A DNA stretch of 55,493 bases from assembly GCA_944326425.1 (NCBI GenBank), contig CALVDX010000014.1, positions 1 through 55,493 of the forward strand. The letters run 5' to 3'. The stretch comes from Candidatus Gastranaerophilales bacterium (GTDB lineage Bacteria; Cyanobacteriota; Vampirovibrionia; Gastranaerophilales; Gastranaerophilaceae). The notes beneath the pieces were generated by a model. That model was not told the DNA's origin. It made no database searches and worked only from the letters and a program-made list of their open reading frames with translations. The position numbers were made by a program, and so were the translations under genes. Shown here piece by piece: positions 34,232-43,840 of the stretch (positions within the stretch are counted from its first letter, which is position 1; the number at the start of each line of letters is the position of its first letter).

Positions 34232-36004
34232 TTATAATATTTGAGCGAGCAGTCTTTCAATTATTATTTGCGGTGACGGATTAATCAGAATTTCATACTG
34301 AAAACAATTCCTTTTATTTTTGAATAACACTTCGTTAAAGTATTTTTCTGCGTAGTGCGCCTCTAGCAAGCTTATAAATACTGCGTCCGGCTGCAGCTTG
34401 TATATACAATCCGGTGCTATAACATTTCCGCCAAGTTCTTTATTATATACAGGTTCTTTAAAGTTGTTATATTTTATATCCGAAAATCCTACGATATTAA
34501 AATCTGATAGATTATAATTATTTTTGAGCTCCTTGAAAAATATTCCTGTTCCGTAGAATATAATACGTTTGTTTTTATATTTTTGTTTTAGTTTTGCATA
34601 TTTTTTAGAGAAATGGTTTTTATTCCAGATTTGTCCGTAATTATCGACTATTATATGTTTGTTTTCAAGAAGCGGGAAATTAGTATTTAGTATATTGTTG
34701 AATAATATGCGGAAAAGATTAACCAGCGAACAATTATCCGGCAGGCTTTTAGTATATTTATTATTCCCGTATATTGCCAGAAGGATTTTAAACTTATCCT
34801 CTTCTTTTTCTGCACTTACCGAATGATCTCCATGGATTAAAATAATTGAATTCGGGCGCATATTTTTTTTGAGTTCATCAATGGTATTTAGTAGTTTTTT
34901 GTTAGTGTATTTGAGATATGTAAAATAGTATTGCAGATTTCTGCTGTGCTGCGGCGGGATTTTACTTCCGTCCTCATTATACAAATATGGATAATGAGGG
35001 GCCATAAGGTGCCCGAAAAAGTATTTAGGCTGCAGAGATTTATCATTTACAAATTTAGAGAGTGTTCCGGATAGTTCTTTAAAGTTATTTGAGACATAAG
35101 TACACCCCAGAAAACATTGTAATATATATACTATTGAGTTAAAAGACAGGGCTTTTAGTAAGACCGGTTTAAATTCATGTTTGTTATTCAGCAGATGTTT
35201 ATACAGGTTAAAGGTTACTGTATTTATTTTGTATCCTGCATTTTTTAAATAATTAAATACTTTATTTTCTCCGTAATATTTAAGTGCTTCTGACGGCAGT
35301 GCGGAGCCCGTAATATTTTCAATATAATCCATGTTTAAAACGGATGGCACTGAACAAAATGTGTAGTTGTAATTGCTTTTTGCTTTAGTGCAGATATGAA
35401 AACCGCGCTTGAGTAATTCATCTTTAAAATAATTGTCACAGTACTCTACGCGGTCAAAACCTGTATTGGCATCGGTTATTATATGATAAATATCCGGTAA
35501 ATCTTCGGGGATATTAGTGAAAGAACAGTTTGTCTTGTTTATTATATTTTTATTTCCGTAAAAATCTGTAAGTTTTTTAATAATATCAAGGAGTACAAAA
35601 AAACTTATGAAGGCTGATATACAGAATATTATTTTTGTAACTGCGGACGGTGAAAGCAGTTTAAATATAAGTACACTTAAACCTGATATTATTATACAAG
35701 CGGACATAAGCAACCCTGTATACAAAAGTTGATATTGCAGTAAAGAGCGTTTGTATGTACTGAATAATTGTATGAAGAAAATGTTAGAGTACAACAAAAG
35801 AAAAAAGTTTATACAAAAAACTAATTCAGAGATATAAATATTATGTATAAAAGTGTTTAACCCGAAAATTCCGCCGGTGATTATTAATGCCATAATTACA
35901 AGTGAAAAAATATAATCTTTGAGGGATATTTCTCCAATGTTTTGTGCAAATAAAGAATGCAGCGGGAGTGTGCATAATAAATACGGGAAGAGCAGTGCGA
36001 ACAC
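34232..36004 (-). CDS. Membrane sulfatase/phosphoethanolamine-transferase-like protein with extra C-terminal domain
   Basis: A 590-residue protein. Residues 1-145 hold about four or five membrane helices. An alkaline-phosphatase-fold domain follows: DIYHIITDANTGFD (171-184), HLMAPHYPYLY and LIHGDHS are its metal and active-site segments. From about residue 455 a second domain appears, with KRIIFYGTGIFF and NIVGFSD, resembling the nucleotide-binding fold used to name or modify sugars. It probably decorates a surface glycan or lipid. It starts with GTG after AGGAGG, 3 bp after the methyltransferase stop, so it is translated as part of the same operon. Confidence 0.8.
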   Translation of the reverse strand: MFALLFPYLLCTLPLHSLFAQNIGEISLKDYIFSLVIMALIITGGIFGLNTFIHNIYISELVFCINFFLLLYSNIFFIQLFSTYKRSLLQYQLLYTGLLMSACIIISGLSVLIFKLLSPSAVTKIIFCISAFISFFVLLDIIKKLTDFYGNKNIINKTNCSFTNIPEDLPDIYHIITDANTGFDRVEYCDNYFKDELLKRGFHICTKAKSNYNYTFCSVPSVLNMDYIENITGSALPSEALKYYGENKVFNYLKNAGYKINTVTFNLYKHLLNNKHEFKPVLLKALSFNSIVYILQCFLGCTYVSNNFKELSGTLSKFVNDKSLQPKYFFGHLMAPHYPYLYNEDGSKIPPQHSRNLQYYFTYLKYTNKKLLNTIDELKKNMRPNSIILIHGDHSVSAEKEEDKFKILLAIYGNNKYTKSLPDNCSLVNLFRILFNNILNTNFPLLENKHIIVDNYGQIWNKNHFSKKYAKLKQKYKNKRIIFYGTGIFFKELKNNYNLSDFNIVGFSDIKYNNFKEPVYNKELGGNVIAPDCIYKLQPDAVFISLLEAHYAEKYFNEVLFKNKRNCFQYEILINPSPQIIIERLLAQIL

Positions 36005-36007
36005 TAA

Positions 36008-37471
36008 TTACCTCCTCTCCATCAGGTAGATTGTGCGTTTAGAACCGGTGATTGCTCTTTTTTCAATTATTGTATAATAATTTGAAAATTCGTTTTCAAA
36101 ACATTCTTCTGTATAATTCTGGAAAATATCTTCTCTTGTGCTCAATAATATTTGGACTTTTGAGTCATCTTTGGGAACAAATTCAATAATCAGATACTTG
36201 CCTATTGTTGAGAAATATTTTGCAATATTATTAAAAGGCAGGTTATTAGAAATCGCAAGGTGGTGAATAAGAGCGAGTGCTAAAACAGTATCGCATGTAA
36301 ACCTTTCAGTAAAGCTGCAGCGTTCTTTATTTGCAAAACCGATAGCCGGGGTCGGATTTGTTAAATCGAGAGTGAGCGGCAAAATTCGTGTTTCGCGGTT
36401 TTGTTTTACCAGTTTATAGTTTTCTTCAACAGCGGCAGGGTCTATATCAAAGGATAAACAGCGGGTTTGGGGGCAGGCATTTATAACTGTGCGGGAAAAA
36501 TCACCCCTGTTTGCACCAAGGTCGCAAACAGTTTCAGGCCGGAGTTTTTTGATAAACTCCGTTATGATATCTCCTTTTTGAGTAAAGGCCTCCTTAGAAT
36601 AATTCGTATTTGTATAATAATTTCCCCATTCTGTTTTTAGTTCAGGTAATTTTAAATCCTTAATACAATCTTCAAGAGAGTCAATCAGCCCGGTCATTGC
36701 AAGTTTTGAAAATTTGGGGTTCAGCTTTTCCTGACAGGGACTTTCATTATCAATATTTTCTAAACAAGTGTTTTTTAGTCTGTTTTGAGCAAAAAACCGG
36801 CCCCCCCCCTTGTTCATATTTGTTTTATGACCTTTTATTTCACTCTTTTTTATAGAAATAGCGTGCAGGACTATATGGAAAAAAATTATTGGTCGGAGTT
36901 TGGCTTTTAATGGTAACAGTTTGCAGCATAACTCAATCGGGATACCGTCAATGTTTGTAATCAATAGTTTATTAAGACTAATATCTTTATAACTCATAAG
37001 AGCAAGCGGGGCGAGGAAATGTCTGCAAAACTGTCCGTATGCAATCCAGGGTTGGTTTTCTTTGTAGGTTTCAAAAGACAGCGTGTCAATAAAAATCGGT
37101 TTCCCTTCTTTAAACTGGATATTAAACGCAGACGCATCTTTTAATGACATATTGTATTTTAATGCTGTTTTTTGAATATTTAATGTTAAAAGCGCCGCCT
37201 CCTTTAATTCGGAAAAACACCATTCATACGGATATGATATATAATCAATTTGTTCCGGTTTTATGCATTTGTAAAGCTTTTCATTATTTATATCCGGCAG
37301 GCTTACTTCTTTATGCGGAATTAACATTTCCTTTTTTATTAACTCTTCATAAAGCCCGCAGGAGATGAATTTATCATACTCATCTTTATAAACGGTATTT
37401 ATTTGTCTGTATATTTCTCCGTTATGTTTAAATACAAAGCCGGAATTATCACGAAAAGAAGTGTTATTCAT
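36008..37471 (-). CDS. SAM-dependent methyltransferase interrupted by a poly-G tract
   Basis: A 487-residue protein. The N-terminal 210 residues resemble a kinase-like or helper domain found before this type of methyltransferase (KDASAFNIQF, IFIDTLSFE). The methyltransferase domain starts with motif I VCDLGANRGDFSR (315-327), then DIDPAAVEENY and ALALIHHLAI. Between them, codons 222-224 are encoded by nine consecutive G, exceptional in this AT-rich DNA; gain or loss of one base would cut off the catalytic domain. It overlaps the small membrane-protein gene by 8 bp. Likely modifies a surface glycan or its carrier. Confidence 0.82.
   Translation of the reverse strand: MNNTSFRDNSGFVFKHNGEIYRQINTVYKDEYDKFISCGLYEELIKKEMLIPHKEVSLPDINNEKLYKCIKPEQIDYISYPYEWCFSELKEAALLTLNIQKTALKYNMSLKDASAFNIQFKEGKPIFIDTLSFETYKENQPWIAYGQFCRHFLAPLALMSYKDISLNKLLITNIDGIPIELCCKLLPLKAKLRPIIFFHIVLHAISIKKSEIKGHKTNMNKGGGRFFAQNRLKNTCLENIDNESPCQEKLNPKFSKLAMTGLIDSLEDCIKDLKLPELKTEWGNYYTNTNYSKEAFTQKGDIITEFIKKLRPETVCDLGANRGDFSRTVINACPQTRCLSFDIDPAAVEENYKLVKQNRETRILPLTLDLTNPTPAIGFANKERCSFTERFTCDTVLALALIHHLAISNNLPFNNIAKYFSTIGKYLIIEFVPKDDSKVQILLSTREDIFQNYTEECFENEFSNYYTIIEKRAITGSKRTIYLMERR
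36801..36809 (-). repeat. Poly-G(9) homopolymer inside the methyltransferase gene
   Basis: Nine consecutive C on the plus strand, read as G9 in the coding strand. It lies in the linker between the two domains of the protein, the usual place for slipped-strand phase variation in surface-modification genes. Confidence 0.9.
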
Positions 37472-37667
37472 TTTTATTTTTTACAAAAAGATGAAAGATT
37501 TTTAATACAAGCTTTTTGCACAGATATAAAATACTTAACAGTCCGCCAGCGATTGTTTGAAAAATATAACTGCCGGAACCCGGATTAATATATGCCTGCG
37601 CCTCCTGATTATTAACCAGAAAAAATATTATTAATACTAAATAAGTATAATTTAAAAATCTTATCAT
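37464..37667 (-). CDS. Small membrane protein with YINPGSGSY motif
   Basis: A 67-residue protein: a signal-like helix (1-25), the motif AYINPGSGSYIFQ and a second hydrophobic segment, then a Lys-rich tail. The Y-I-(D/N)-P-G-x-G-S motif occurs in small membrane proteins near polysaccharide or sulfatase genes; function unknown. An extended -10 (TGG-TATAAT) stands six bases before the ATG, so the operon may start with a leaderless message. It overlaps the methyltransferase gene by 8 bp. Confidence 0.75.
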   Translation of the reverse strand: MIRFLNYTYLVLIIFFLVNNQEAQAYINPGSGSYIFQTIAGGLLSILYLCKKLVLKIFHLFVKNKNE

Positions 37668-37673
37668 AATCCG

Positions 37674-37682
37674 ATTATACCA
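37674..37682 (-). promoter_or_regulatory. Extended -10 promoter of the small membrane protein/methyltransferase/sulfatase operon
   Basis: TGG-TATAAT, exactly six bases before the ATG at 37667, in the short gap after the aminotransferase gene. No Shine-Dalgarno. Confidence 0.55.
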
Positions 37683-37685
37683 TTT

Positions 37686-38930
37686 TTATTTGTTAAAATA
37701 AAATCCGTCTGCTTTCATACGGTCTATGCATTCCTGAAGTTTTTCATCAGAACATACGATAGACGCTCTGAAAAATCCTTCTCCATACTTGCCAAAACCG
37801 CTTCCGGGAACGACAACAACCCCGGAAGTTCTTAACAAATCATCGGTAAATTCTTTAGAGGTTTTATATCTTGGCGGAACCGGCAGCCATAAATAGAAAG
37901 TAGCATCGGGAACATTGAAATCGCCCCATCCGAGTTCTTTTAACCCTTTCGCAAATATTTCCTGTTTTCTTTTAAATCCTATATTTTTTTCTTTGATATA
38001 CTCATCACCTTCTTTTGATAGAAGGACTGCGGCTCCGGCTTTTTGGATAGCGCGGAAAATACCTGTATCAAGCGTTGATTTAAGTTTTCCGAATATTGAT
38101 ATGATTTCGCTGTTTCCGCAAACCCAGCCTAAGCGCCAACCGGTCATTGCATAAGGTTTTGAGAAACTAAAGAATTCAACTGCACAATCTTTTGCTCCGT
38201 CAATTTCTAATATAGAAAACGGTTTGTCGTTTTCATTGAAATATAAATCTGCATAAGCGGTATCGGAAATAAGTACAATGTTATATTTTTTACAAAAATC
38301 TACAACGGATTTTGCATACTCTCTTGTCATAGTGCATCCGAGCGGGTTGTTAGGATAGTTGATTACAACAGCTTTGAGTTTATCCGGATTGTACCCTTCC
38401 GATTTCATATTCTGCCTGCATTCTTCGAGGTCCGGCATGTAGTTATTTTCTTTTGTTAACGGCAGGGAATAGGCTCTGCCGCCTGAAACTTTAACCATTT
38501 CTTTGTAAGATGCATAACCGGGATCCGGCAGCATAATTATATCTCTGTCCTCCAAATTATGCACAGGGTCTATTAAGATTCTTATAATATTTGCTAAACC
38601 TTCTTTTGAGCCAATTAGAGAAAAAATTTCTTTATCAGCGTCGAGTTCTACGTTAAAACGGCGTTTCATACGTTCTTTTACAGCGTTTCTAAAATAAAGT
38701 TCGCCTTTGGGAGATGAATAAGTGTGAATACCTTCTTCGTCAAGGACTTCTTTAAGTTTGTCAATAACAAATTTTGGCGGCGGGGCAGTAGGAGCACCCA
38801 TTGACAGTGCAATAGGCGCACGGTTTTTAGCCTCTAACTCGGGAGTGATTTTTGCAACCGTTTCTTTTATATAAAACATAATGTACGTTTCTAAATCCTG
38901 AACGTAATAGTTAAAATTCTCTTTCATCAT
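37686..38930 (-). CDS. Class I/II PLP aminotransferase (LL-DAP or aspartate aminotransferase-like)
   Basis: A 414-residue fold-type I aminotransferase. The PLP lysine lies in FSFSKPYAMTGWRLGW; NYPNNPLG and DTAYADLYF bind the cofactor. It resembles the aspartate/LL-diaminopimelate group; in Cyanobacteria and relatives a DapL-type enzyme makes LL-DAP for lysine and peptidoglycan, but I cannot fix the substrate. Shine-Dalgarno GGAGAT before ATG. Confidence 0.85.
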   Translation of the reverse strand: MMKENFNYYVQDLETYIMFYIKETVAKITPELEAKNRAPIALSMGAPTAPPPKFVIDKLKEVLDEEGIHTYSSPKGELYFRNAVKERMKRRFNVELDADKEIFSLIGSKEGLANIIRILIDPVHNLEDRDIIMLPDPGYASYKEMVKVSGGRAYSLPLTKENNYMPDLEECRQNMKSEGYNPDKLKAVVINYPNNPLGCTMTREYAKSVVDFCKKYNIVLISDTAYADLYFNENDKPFSILEIDGAKDCAVEFFSFSKPYAMTGWRLGWVCGNSEIISIFGKLKSTLDTGIFRAIQKAGAAVLLSKEGDEYIKEKNIGFKRKQEIFAKGLKELGWGDFNVPDATFYLWLPVPPRYKTSKEFTDDLLRTSGVVVVPGSGFGKYGEGFFRASIVCSDEKLQECIDRMKADGFYFNK

Positions 38931-38985
38931 AATATCTCCAGCTTCTTAATTATTATAGCACAAGGAATAAAAATATTAAGATTTA

Positions 38986-41900
38986 TCAGTCAACCCACCG
39001 GAAGCTTTTGACATAACCTTCTCCTGTGATATCACCGCGTATTTCCGCAATAAATTTTCTATAATCGTTTTTAGATAATTCGATTCCTGGAATTTTATTA
39101 ATATCACCTATAAACGGACTGTTTTCCTCAAGTTTTACACCCGGAATTAAATTAAATAAGGTGTTTAATGACATATTGCCGACCGCACCGAGCGGGGTCT
39201 TTATCTTTTTGGATAATAGTCCGAATACATACATCTGGGCATTTGATGTTACAAGGTTGTAGTTTCCTTTCATGTAGAGGTTTAGATTCTCGCCTTTTGT
39301 TGAGATTTTTATATCTTCTGCAATTCCGCCGGAAATTTTTATACTTCCTGATATATCTGAAAATTCACCGGTTTTTAACGGAGTAATTATATCAATGATA
39401 CTGTTGATAGACAGGTCTGTAAGCCCTCCTTTAATGAGGTTGCCGGCTTTTAGAAGATATTCAAGCGAACCTAGTTTAGGCATCCTGCCGTCAGATACAT
39501 TGAAAGTACCGTTGCCGCTTAATGTTGACATACATGCCTGATGGCTTGAGCCGTTGCAGGTTAGTGTTGTTGTTCCTGTCAGTGACCCGTACATCTGGTT
39601 AGGGAGATCAAACAACATATCTGAAAGATTGTTTGCATCTATATCTTCGGCGTTAACAATAACAGAAGCCCTGTTGGTAAGGAAATTATACGAAAAATCG
39701 CCGCTTAGTTCTCCGTTTGCAATATCTGCACTGTAGTTGTTTAAGGAGAAGTTCATTTTATCGGTTAGTGATATTATGGTTTTTAAATTTTTTGCAGAAA
39801 TTCCTTTTATTAGAATGTCGTCTGCCGTAAGGTCAAGTTTTTCTATTATCAAGGCACCTAAGTCGAGCTGCTGCTTTCCTTGCGCACCTTCCTGTTTTGG
39901 TTTGTTAATTTCAAACTGTTTAAGGTCTGCAATTGCAGCATTGATATCAAGTTTTTTAAAGTGTATAATCCCGTTTCTTATCCTAAAAGGCGGTTTTAAA
40001 CGGTTGTCTGCTTCTGCGTCAAGATTGATTTCGTTGGAAAAGATTTCTCCCTTGGAACTGATTTTTATTATATCCGGATGGAAATTGAGCGAAATATCTT
40101 TTACTATTGTTTGCAATAATGGCACGTTAATATCGAAGATATGAAAATCTCCCAGAATTTTAAGATTGTATAGATTCCCGTTTAATTTCAGGTTTGATGT
40201 GAATAGTCCCTGCTTTATATTTGGTTTTTTGAATATGACATTAAAAATTCTTGCGTCTGTCGGGTTTTCTGTTTTTATAACAAGGTTGTTAAAATACGGG
40301 GTATTATTTATGAGGTTTATACTGCCTTTGATTTTGAGGAAATTTATTATATTGGAGCGGTTATTTTGAGACAGAACTGATTTATTGTAACTAAAATCAT
40401 TAATTTTTACGGAATTATTTTTGGAAATATCTCCATCAAAATCTATGATTGTTTCGTTTTCTCCATCGCCGATAGTGGCGCCAAGGTAATAAATATTAGC
40501 CTTTTCTCCTATTTTAGCATTGGCTGAGATGTTGTATAAATCAGTATTTCCCCTGATTTTTGCTGAATATATAATGTCTCCCTTTATTTTTAGGGGATAC
40601 ATTATATTTTTGTTGATGTATTTATCTATAAAGGATTGTTTCGGGACTGAATTCAGATAAGTGTCCAGATAAGGTTTTTTGTAGATATTATTTACGCTTC
40701 CATCGATAAAAATGGGCATATCATCTGCAAGTGAATTTATTTTATTCAGCAGAACGCGGTTATTTTTTAACTCAACGCGGCCATTTATTATTTTTACAGG
40801 CAGACTAAGCGGCAAATATACTGTCTCAACATTATTTAATGATATGTTTGTATAGGGCTTATTGTTAACTATCTTAAGATTAATATCTGTTTTCCCTGAT
40901 TTGAAGTCCAGTTTTCTTAGTAATTCTTTTGTTTCTTCCGGAATGAGGTAAAATTCCCGTATCAGGTTTATTGCTGAAAGGTTTGCGTTATCCAGTTTTA
41001 TTTCTGCATTAATATTCTGATTTTTTGGGCCAAGATGTGTAATTTTTGCGTTTGTGACAAACGGATTTTTAGTAACAGAACCTCTTATATTATTTATTGT
41101 GCATGTTCCGTTTTTTACAGTTATGTTGCCTGATGACAGCGAAACCGGTGCTTCCGGGTTTGCCTTTATAATATTTGCATTTAGTGTGATTTTATCAAAG
41201 TTGATGTTATCAGTCTTTCCGTTATATGCGCCGTTGAAACTTATATAATTATCATCGGTTAAGCCTTTAAAGACAGAGTTTCCTAAAATATCTTTTAAAT
41301 TTAGCGATTGTGATGAAGTTCTGATATTTGCAATATTATTTTTAATATCTCCGCTTAGCATGATTACTGAATCATTGATTTGGGATTTTGTATCAAGAGA
41401 CACGTTTGTACCGTCAAATTTAATATTCCCGTTAATGTTAGAGATAGTAATGTCTTTTATTCCACAGGTTACATTGTTTAGCTTAAGGCTGCCTCTGGCA
41501 AACAAATTTTTGTTAAATTCAATATTATTGATATCAGGTATATTCCCTGTGACTGTTAAATTTAAATCTGTAGTTCCGTTTAATTTGTCTACCGGTGGAA
41601 TGAGTGTTTCAAGCTCTTTTAACATCGGTGATGACTTAATTGTACTGAGACCTCTGGATAGGCTGAGATTTTTAGTATCTGCATTAACTTTTAGATTGCC
41701 GAATAAGTCGCATTCGCCTGATAGATTTACCGGATTACCGTCAAGTAAACCTTTCGTAAGTTTAAATACTGCTTTCTGGTTATTAAATTCAATAAAACCA
41801 TCGAGGTTTTTAAATACTAATCCTTTAATATCGGTAAAAGAGGCACAGGAATTCCTGAAATTCATTTTCCCCCAAACATGCGGGTTTTTACGGTTTCCTT

Positions 41901-43329
41901 CTGCGCGGATATTAATATTCCCATAGCCGTCAAGTTTCATAATCGGTACAGGTCCGATATCAAAGTAAAGAATTTTGTGCAGCGGCTCTACTACAAACTG
42001 GGCTGTTGAAAGTTTTACATTCTGAGTGCTTTTTATTTCCATTTTGGAGTATTTATCACCGTAAAGCTTTGTATTTCCGACTACTGTAACTTGTTCCTCT
42101 CCGCCGGCACCTGTTAGAACATCATAATAAACGGATTTATCCTTAAATGTAAGTTTAATTGTTGCTTTTATCTTGTCATTGGGAATAGGCTGTATCAGAT
42201 ACCCGTTATTTATAAGTATATTCCCTGTAATATCCGGTTCAGGCAGGTGGCCTGTTATATGTAAATACCCGTTAGTATTAGCGAGCAGCGGGTATTTTTT
42301 TAATTTATCAAGATTAATATCAGGGGAGTTTATTGCAGGAAGCATTTGTATAACGGTTCCTGTTTTTATATTATTAAGAGTTGTATTGATTTCTACATTG
42401 GGTTTTTGTGACATGTAATTTTTGATTTTAAGATCGGATTGAATATCAATGTTGTCCGCACTTAGTTTGGAAGATGCAATATTTAAATCATTTTCTGTTA
42501 TGTTAAATAATCCATTGTATATGAGTGTTTCTGGGAAAATTATGGATTTATACTTATCTTTGTATATGATTTTTACATTCTTAAGAGCTGTGTTGAAGTT
42601 TCCGTCTGAAATTTGTACGTTAATTATTCCCTGCATTGATGTTATTTCATCCGGTAAGTACTTATTAAAATATTTAAAAACGGGAGAAATATTTAAGTCT
42701 TTAATGCTAAGATTAGTATGAGGGATATTCTTTCCTGCTGTTTTGGGCAGGTATATATCAGCATTAATTACCGACTTATGCCCGTTAGCTGAAATTAGTG
42801 TGCTGCATCTTAAATTTTTAACTTTTTTATTATTGGAAAAGTAGAGGTTTTGTCCGGAAACATTATATCCGTCGGCATTTTGTATCTGTGCAAACTTGAA
42901 CATGTAATTACCCAGTCTCAGGGAATTAGCATTTAATACAATATTTTTCAGGTACTGTACAGATTTTTTGTCCTTTAAAATTTTTTCATCAAGATAAATA
43001 TCGGCTTTACAGGTTTCAATATCAGCCGATTTAATATGTATTTTCCCTGCTAATAGCGGGAAAAGCGATATTTTAAGTTTAGGGTATGTTATATTTATTA
43101 TCGGGGTTTTTACCGGGTTTTTGATAATGAAACTGTCAGCATTCAAATAAATGTATGGCAGTACACTTGTTTTAATATGTAAGTTCTTTTCTGTAATATT
43201 ATACCCGAATTGTTTTTCTATTATATTAATGGCATAAGGCTTTATAAGGTCTGCAGCGTATGGCACTCCTGCAAGCCACAATGAATAGAATACAATTATG
43301 ACAACAGATATAATAACATACTTTTTCAT
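38986..43329 (-). CDS. Giant AsmA/TamB-like envelope protein
   Basis: A 1447-residue protein with one N-terminal membrane helix (about 4-26) and then a very long chain of beta-strand repeats, the build of AsmA-family bridge proteins that carry lipids between inner and outer membrane. The C-terminal 200 residues (KGLTDLSINSI-like, GSIKISGGIAEDIKIST) match the AsmA_2-type end. It supports a diderm envelope. TATAAT lies six bases before the ATG, with TTGATA 19 bp further up and no Shine-Dalgarno. Confidence 0.85.
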   Translation of the reverse strand: MKKYVIISVVIIVFYSLWLAGVPYAADLIKPYAINIIEKQFGYNITEKNLHIKTSVLPYIYLNADSFIIKNPVKTPIINITYPKLKISLFPLLAGKIHIKSADIETCKADIYLDEKILKDKKSVQYLKNIVLNANSLRLGNYMFKFAQIQNADGYNVSGQNLYFSNNKKVKNLRCSTLISANGHKSVINADIYLPKTAGKNIPHTNLSIKDLNISPVFKYFNKYLPDEITSMQGIINVQISDGNFNTALKNVKIIYKDKYKSIIFPETLIYNGLFNITENDLNIASSKLSADNIDIQSDLKIKNYMSQKPNVEINTTLNNIKTGTVIQMLPAINSPDINLDKLKKYPLLANTNGYLHITGHLPEPDITGNILINNGYLIQPIPNDKIKATIKLTFKDKSVYYDVLTGAGGEEQVTVVGNTKLYGDKYSKMEIKSTQNVKLSTAQFVVEPLHKILYFDIGPVPIMKLDGYGNINIRAEGNRKNPHVWGKMNFRNSCASFTDIKGLVFKNLDGFIEFNNQKAVFKLTKGLLDGNPVNLSGECDLFGNLKVNADTKNLSLSRGLSTIKSSPMLKELETLIPPVDKLNGTTDLNLTVTGNIPDINNIEFNKNLFARGSLKLNNVTCGIKDITISNINGNIKFDGTNVSLDTKSQINDSVIMLSGDIKNNIANIRTSSQSLNLKDILGNSVFKGLTDDNYISFNGAYNGKTDNINFDKITLNANIIKANPEAPVSLSSGNITVKNGTCTINNIRGSVTKNPFVTNAKITHLGPKNQNINAEIKLDNANLSAINLIREFYLIPEETKELLRKLDFKSGKTDINLKIVNNKPYTNISLNNVETVYLPLSLPVKIINGRVELKNNRVLLNKINSLADDMPIFIDGSVNNIYKKPYLDTYLNSVPKQSFIDKYINKNIMYPLKIKGDIIYSAKIRGNTDLYNISANAKIGEKANIYYLGATIGDGENETIIDFDGDISKNNSVKINDFSYNKSVLSQNNRSNIINFLKIKGSINLINNTPYFNNLVIKTENPTDARIFNVIFKKPNIKQGLFTSNLKLNGNLYNLKILGDFHIFDINVPLLQTIVKDISLNFHPDIIKISSKGEIFSNEINLDAEADNRLKPPFRIRNGIIHFKKLDINAAIADLKQFEINKPKQEGAQGKQQLDLGALIIEKLDLTADDILIKGISAKNLKTIISLTDKMNFSLNNYSADIANGELSGDFSYNFLTNRASVIVNAEDIDANNLSDMLFDLPNQMYGSLTGTTTLTCNGSSHQACMSTLSGNGTFNVSDGRMPKLGSLEYLLKAGNLIKGGLTDLSINSIIDIITPLKTGEFSDISGSIKISGGIAEDIKISTKGENLNLYMKGNYNLVTSNAQMYVFGLLSKKIKTPLGAVGNMSLNTLFNLIPGVKLEENSPFIGDINKIPGIELSKNDYRKFIAEIRGDITGEGYVKSFRWVD

Positions 43330-43335
43330 ATTGTT

Positions 43336-43366
43336 ATTATAAATTATATTACAAAAAGAATATCAA
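43336..43366 (-). promoter_or_regulatory. Promoter of the AsmA-like gene, leaderless spacing
   Basis: TTGATA (43361-43366), a 19-bp spacer and TATAAT (43336-43341) on the minus strand, then six bases and the ATG. The gene upstream (43368) ends inside this region. Confidence 0.5.
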
Positions 43367-43367
43367 A

Positions 43368-43751
43368 TTAATGACCAAATCGTTTAAGTTTCTTAGCCAT
43401 ACAAGCGTAATCTACAGCACAGTCATTATAAATAAGCTGGTTAAATCTGCCGCCCTGTTTTCCTATAACAACCATTGGTAAATGCTTTATAATAATATAC
43501 CCGTTAAAAAGAGCTGCTGCTTCCTCTTCATTTAAATTAACCCGAACAAAGTTATAATCCGGGAAATTTTTTTGCAGGTTTTTCATATTGTTATAGATAT
43601 CATTATAATTAGACCACCCTGTATATATCAATAAAGCAAATGGTTTGTCAGATTCCAGTGCTTGCTGCAGTGTCACAGCCTTAGCTGCTGAAAAAATACC
43701 GCCTAGCAGCATAATCAATAATAAGCAAATTGTTGAAAAGCTCTTTCTCAT
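43368..43751 (-). CDS. Exported thioredoxin-fold protein lacking catalytic cysteines
   Basis: A 127-residue protein with a signal peptide (about 1-25). The fold pattern FALLIYTGWSNYND and NFVRVNLNEE, then LPMVVIGKQG with the cis-Pro-like LP, matches thioredoxin. The WCxxC centre reads W46-S-N-Y-N50, so no disulfide chemistry is possible there. It probably acts as a binding or chaperone module. Its promoter is excellent (TTGACA-17-TAAAAT) and puts the ATG at the transcription start. It is divergent from the alpha/beta hydrolase gene. Confidence 0.8.
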   Translation of the reverse strand: MRKSFSTICLLLIMLLGGIFSAAKAVTLQQALESDKPFALLIYTGWSNYNDIYNNMKNLQKNFPDYNFVRVNLNEEEAAALFNGYIIIKHLPMVVIGKQGGRFNQLIYNDCAVDYACMAKKLKRFGH

Positions 43752-43757
43752 AGTTGA

Positions 43758-43786
43758 ATTTTAACAATTTCTTTTGAAGGTGTCAA
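43758..43786 (-). promoter_or_regulatory. Consensus promoter of the thioredoxin-fold gene, leaderless
   Basis: On the minus strand a perfect TTGACA (43781-43786), a 17-bp spacer and TAAAAT (43758-43763), then six bases and the ATG at 43751. The ATG is at the expected +1. Confidence 0.75.
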
Positions 43787-43805
43787 GAAATATGTTTGTC
43801 AATAT

Positions 43806-43834
43806 TTGAATGTTTTAATTTTATAGTTTATAAT
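43806..43834 (+). promoter_or_regulatory. Promoter of the alpha/beta hydrolase gene, leaderless
   Basis: TTGAAT (43806-43811), a 17-bp spacer and a perfect TATAAT (43829-43834), then AGTCCT and the ATG at 43841. It rules out the longer frame that would start at 43796, inside the promoter. Confidence 0.75.
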
Positions 43835-43840
43835 AGTCCT

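Noticed and set aside
43796-43840. Longer start for the alpha/beta hydrolase
   Set aside because: The extra 15 codons cover the -35 and -10 boxes and delay the signal peptide; the ATG at 43841 fits better.
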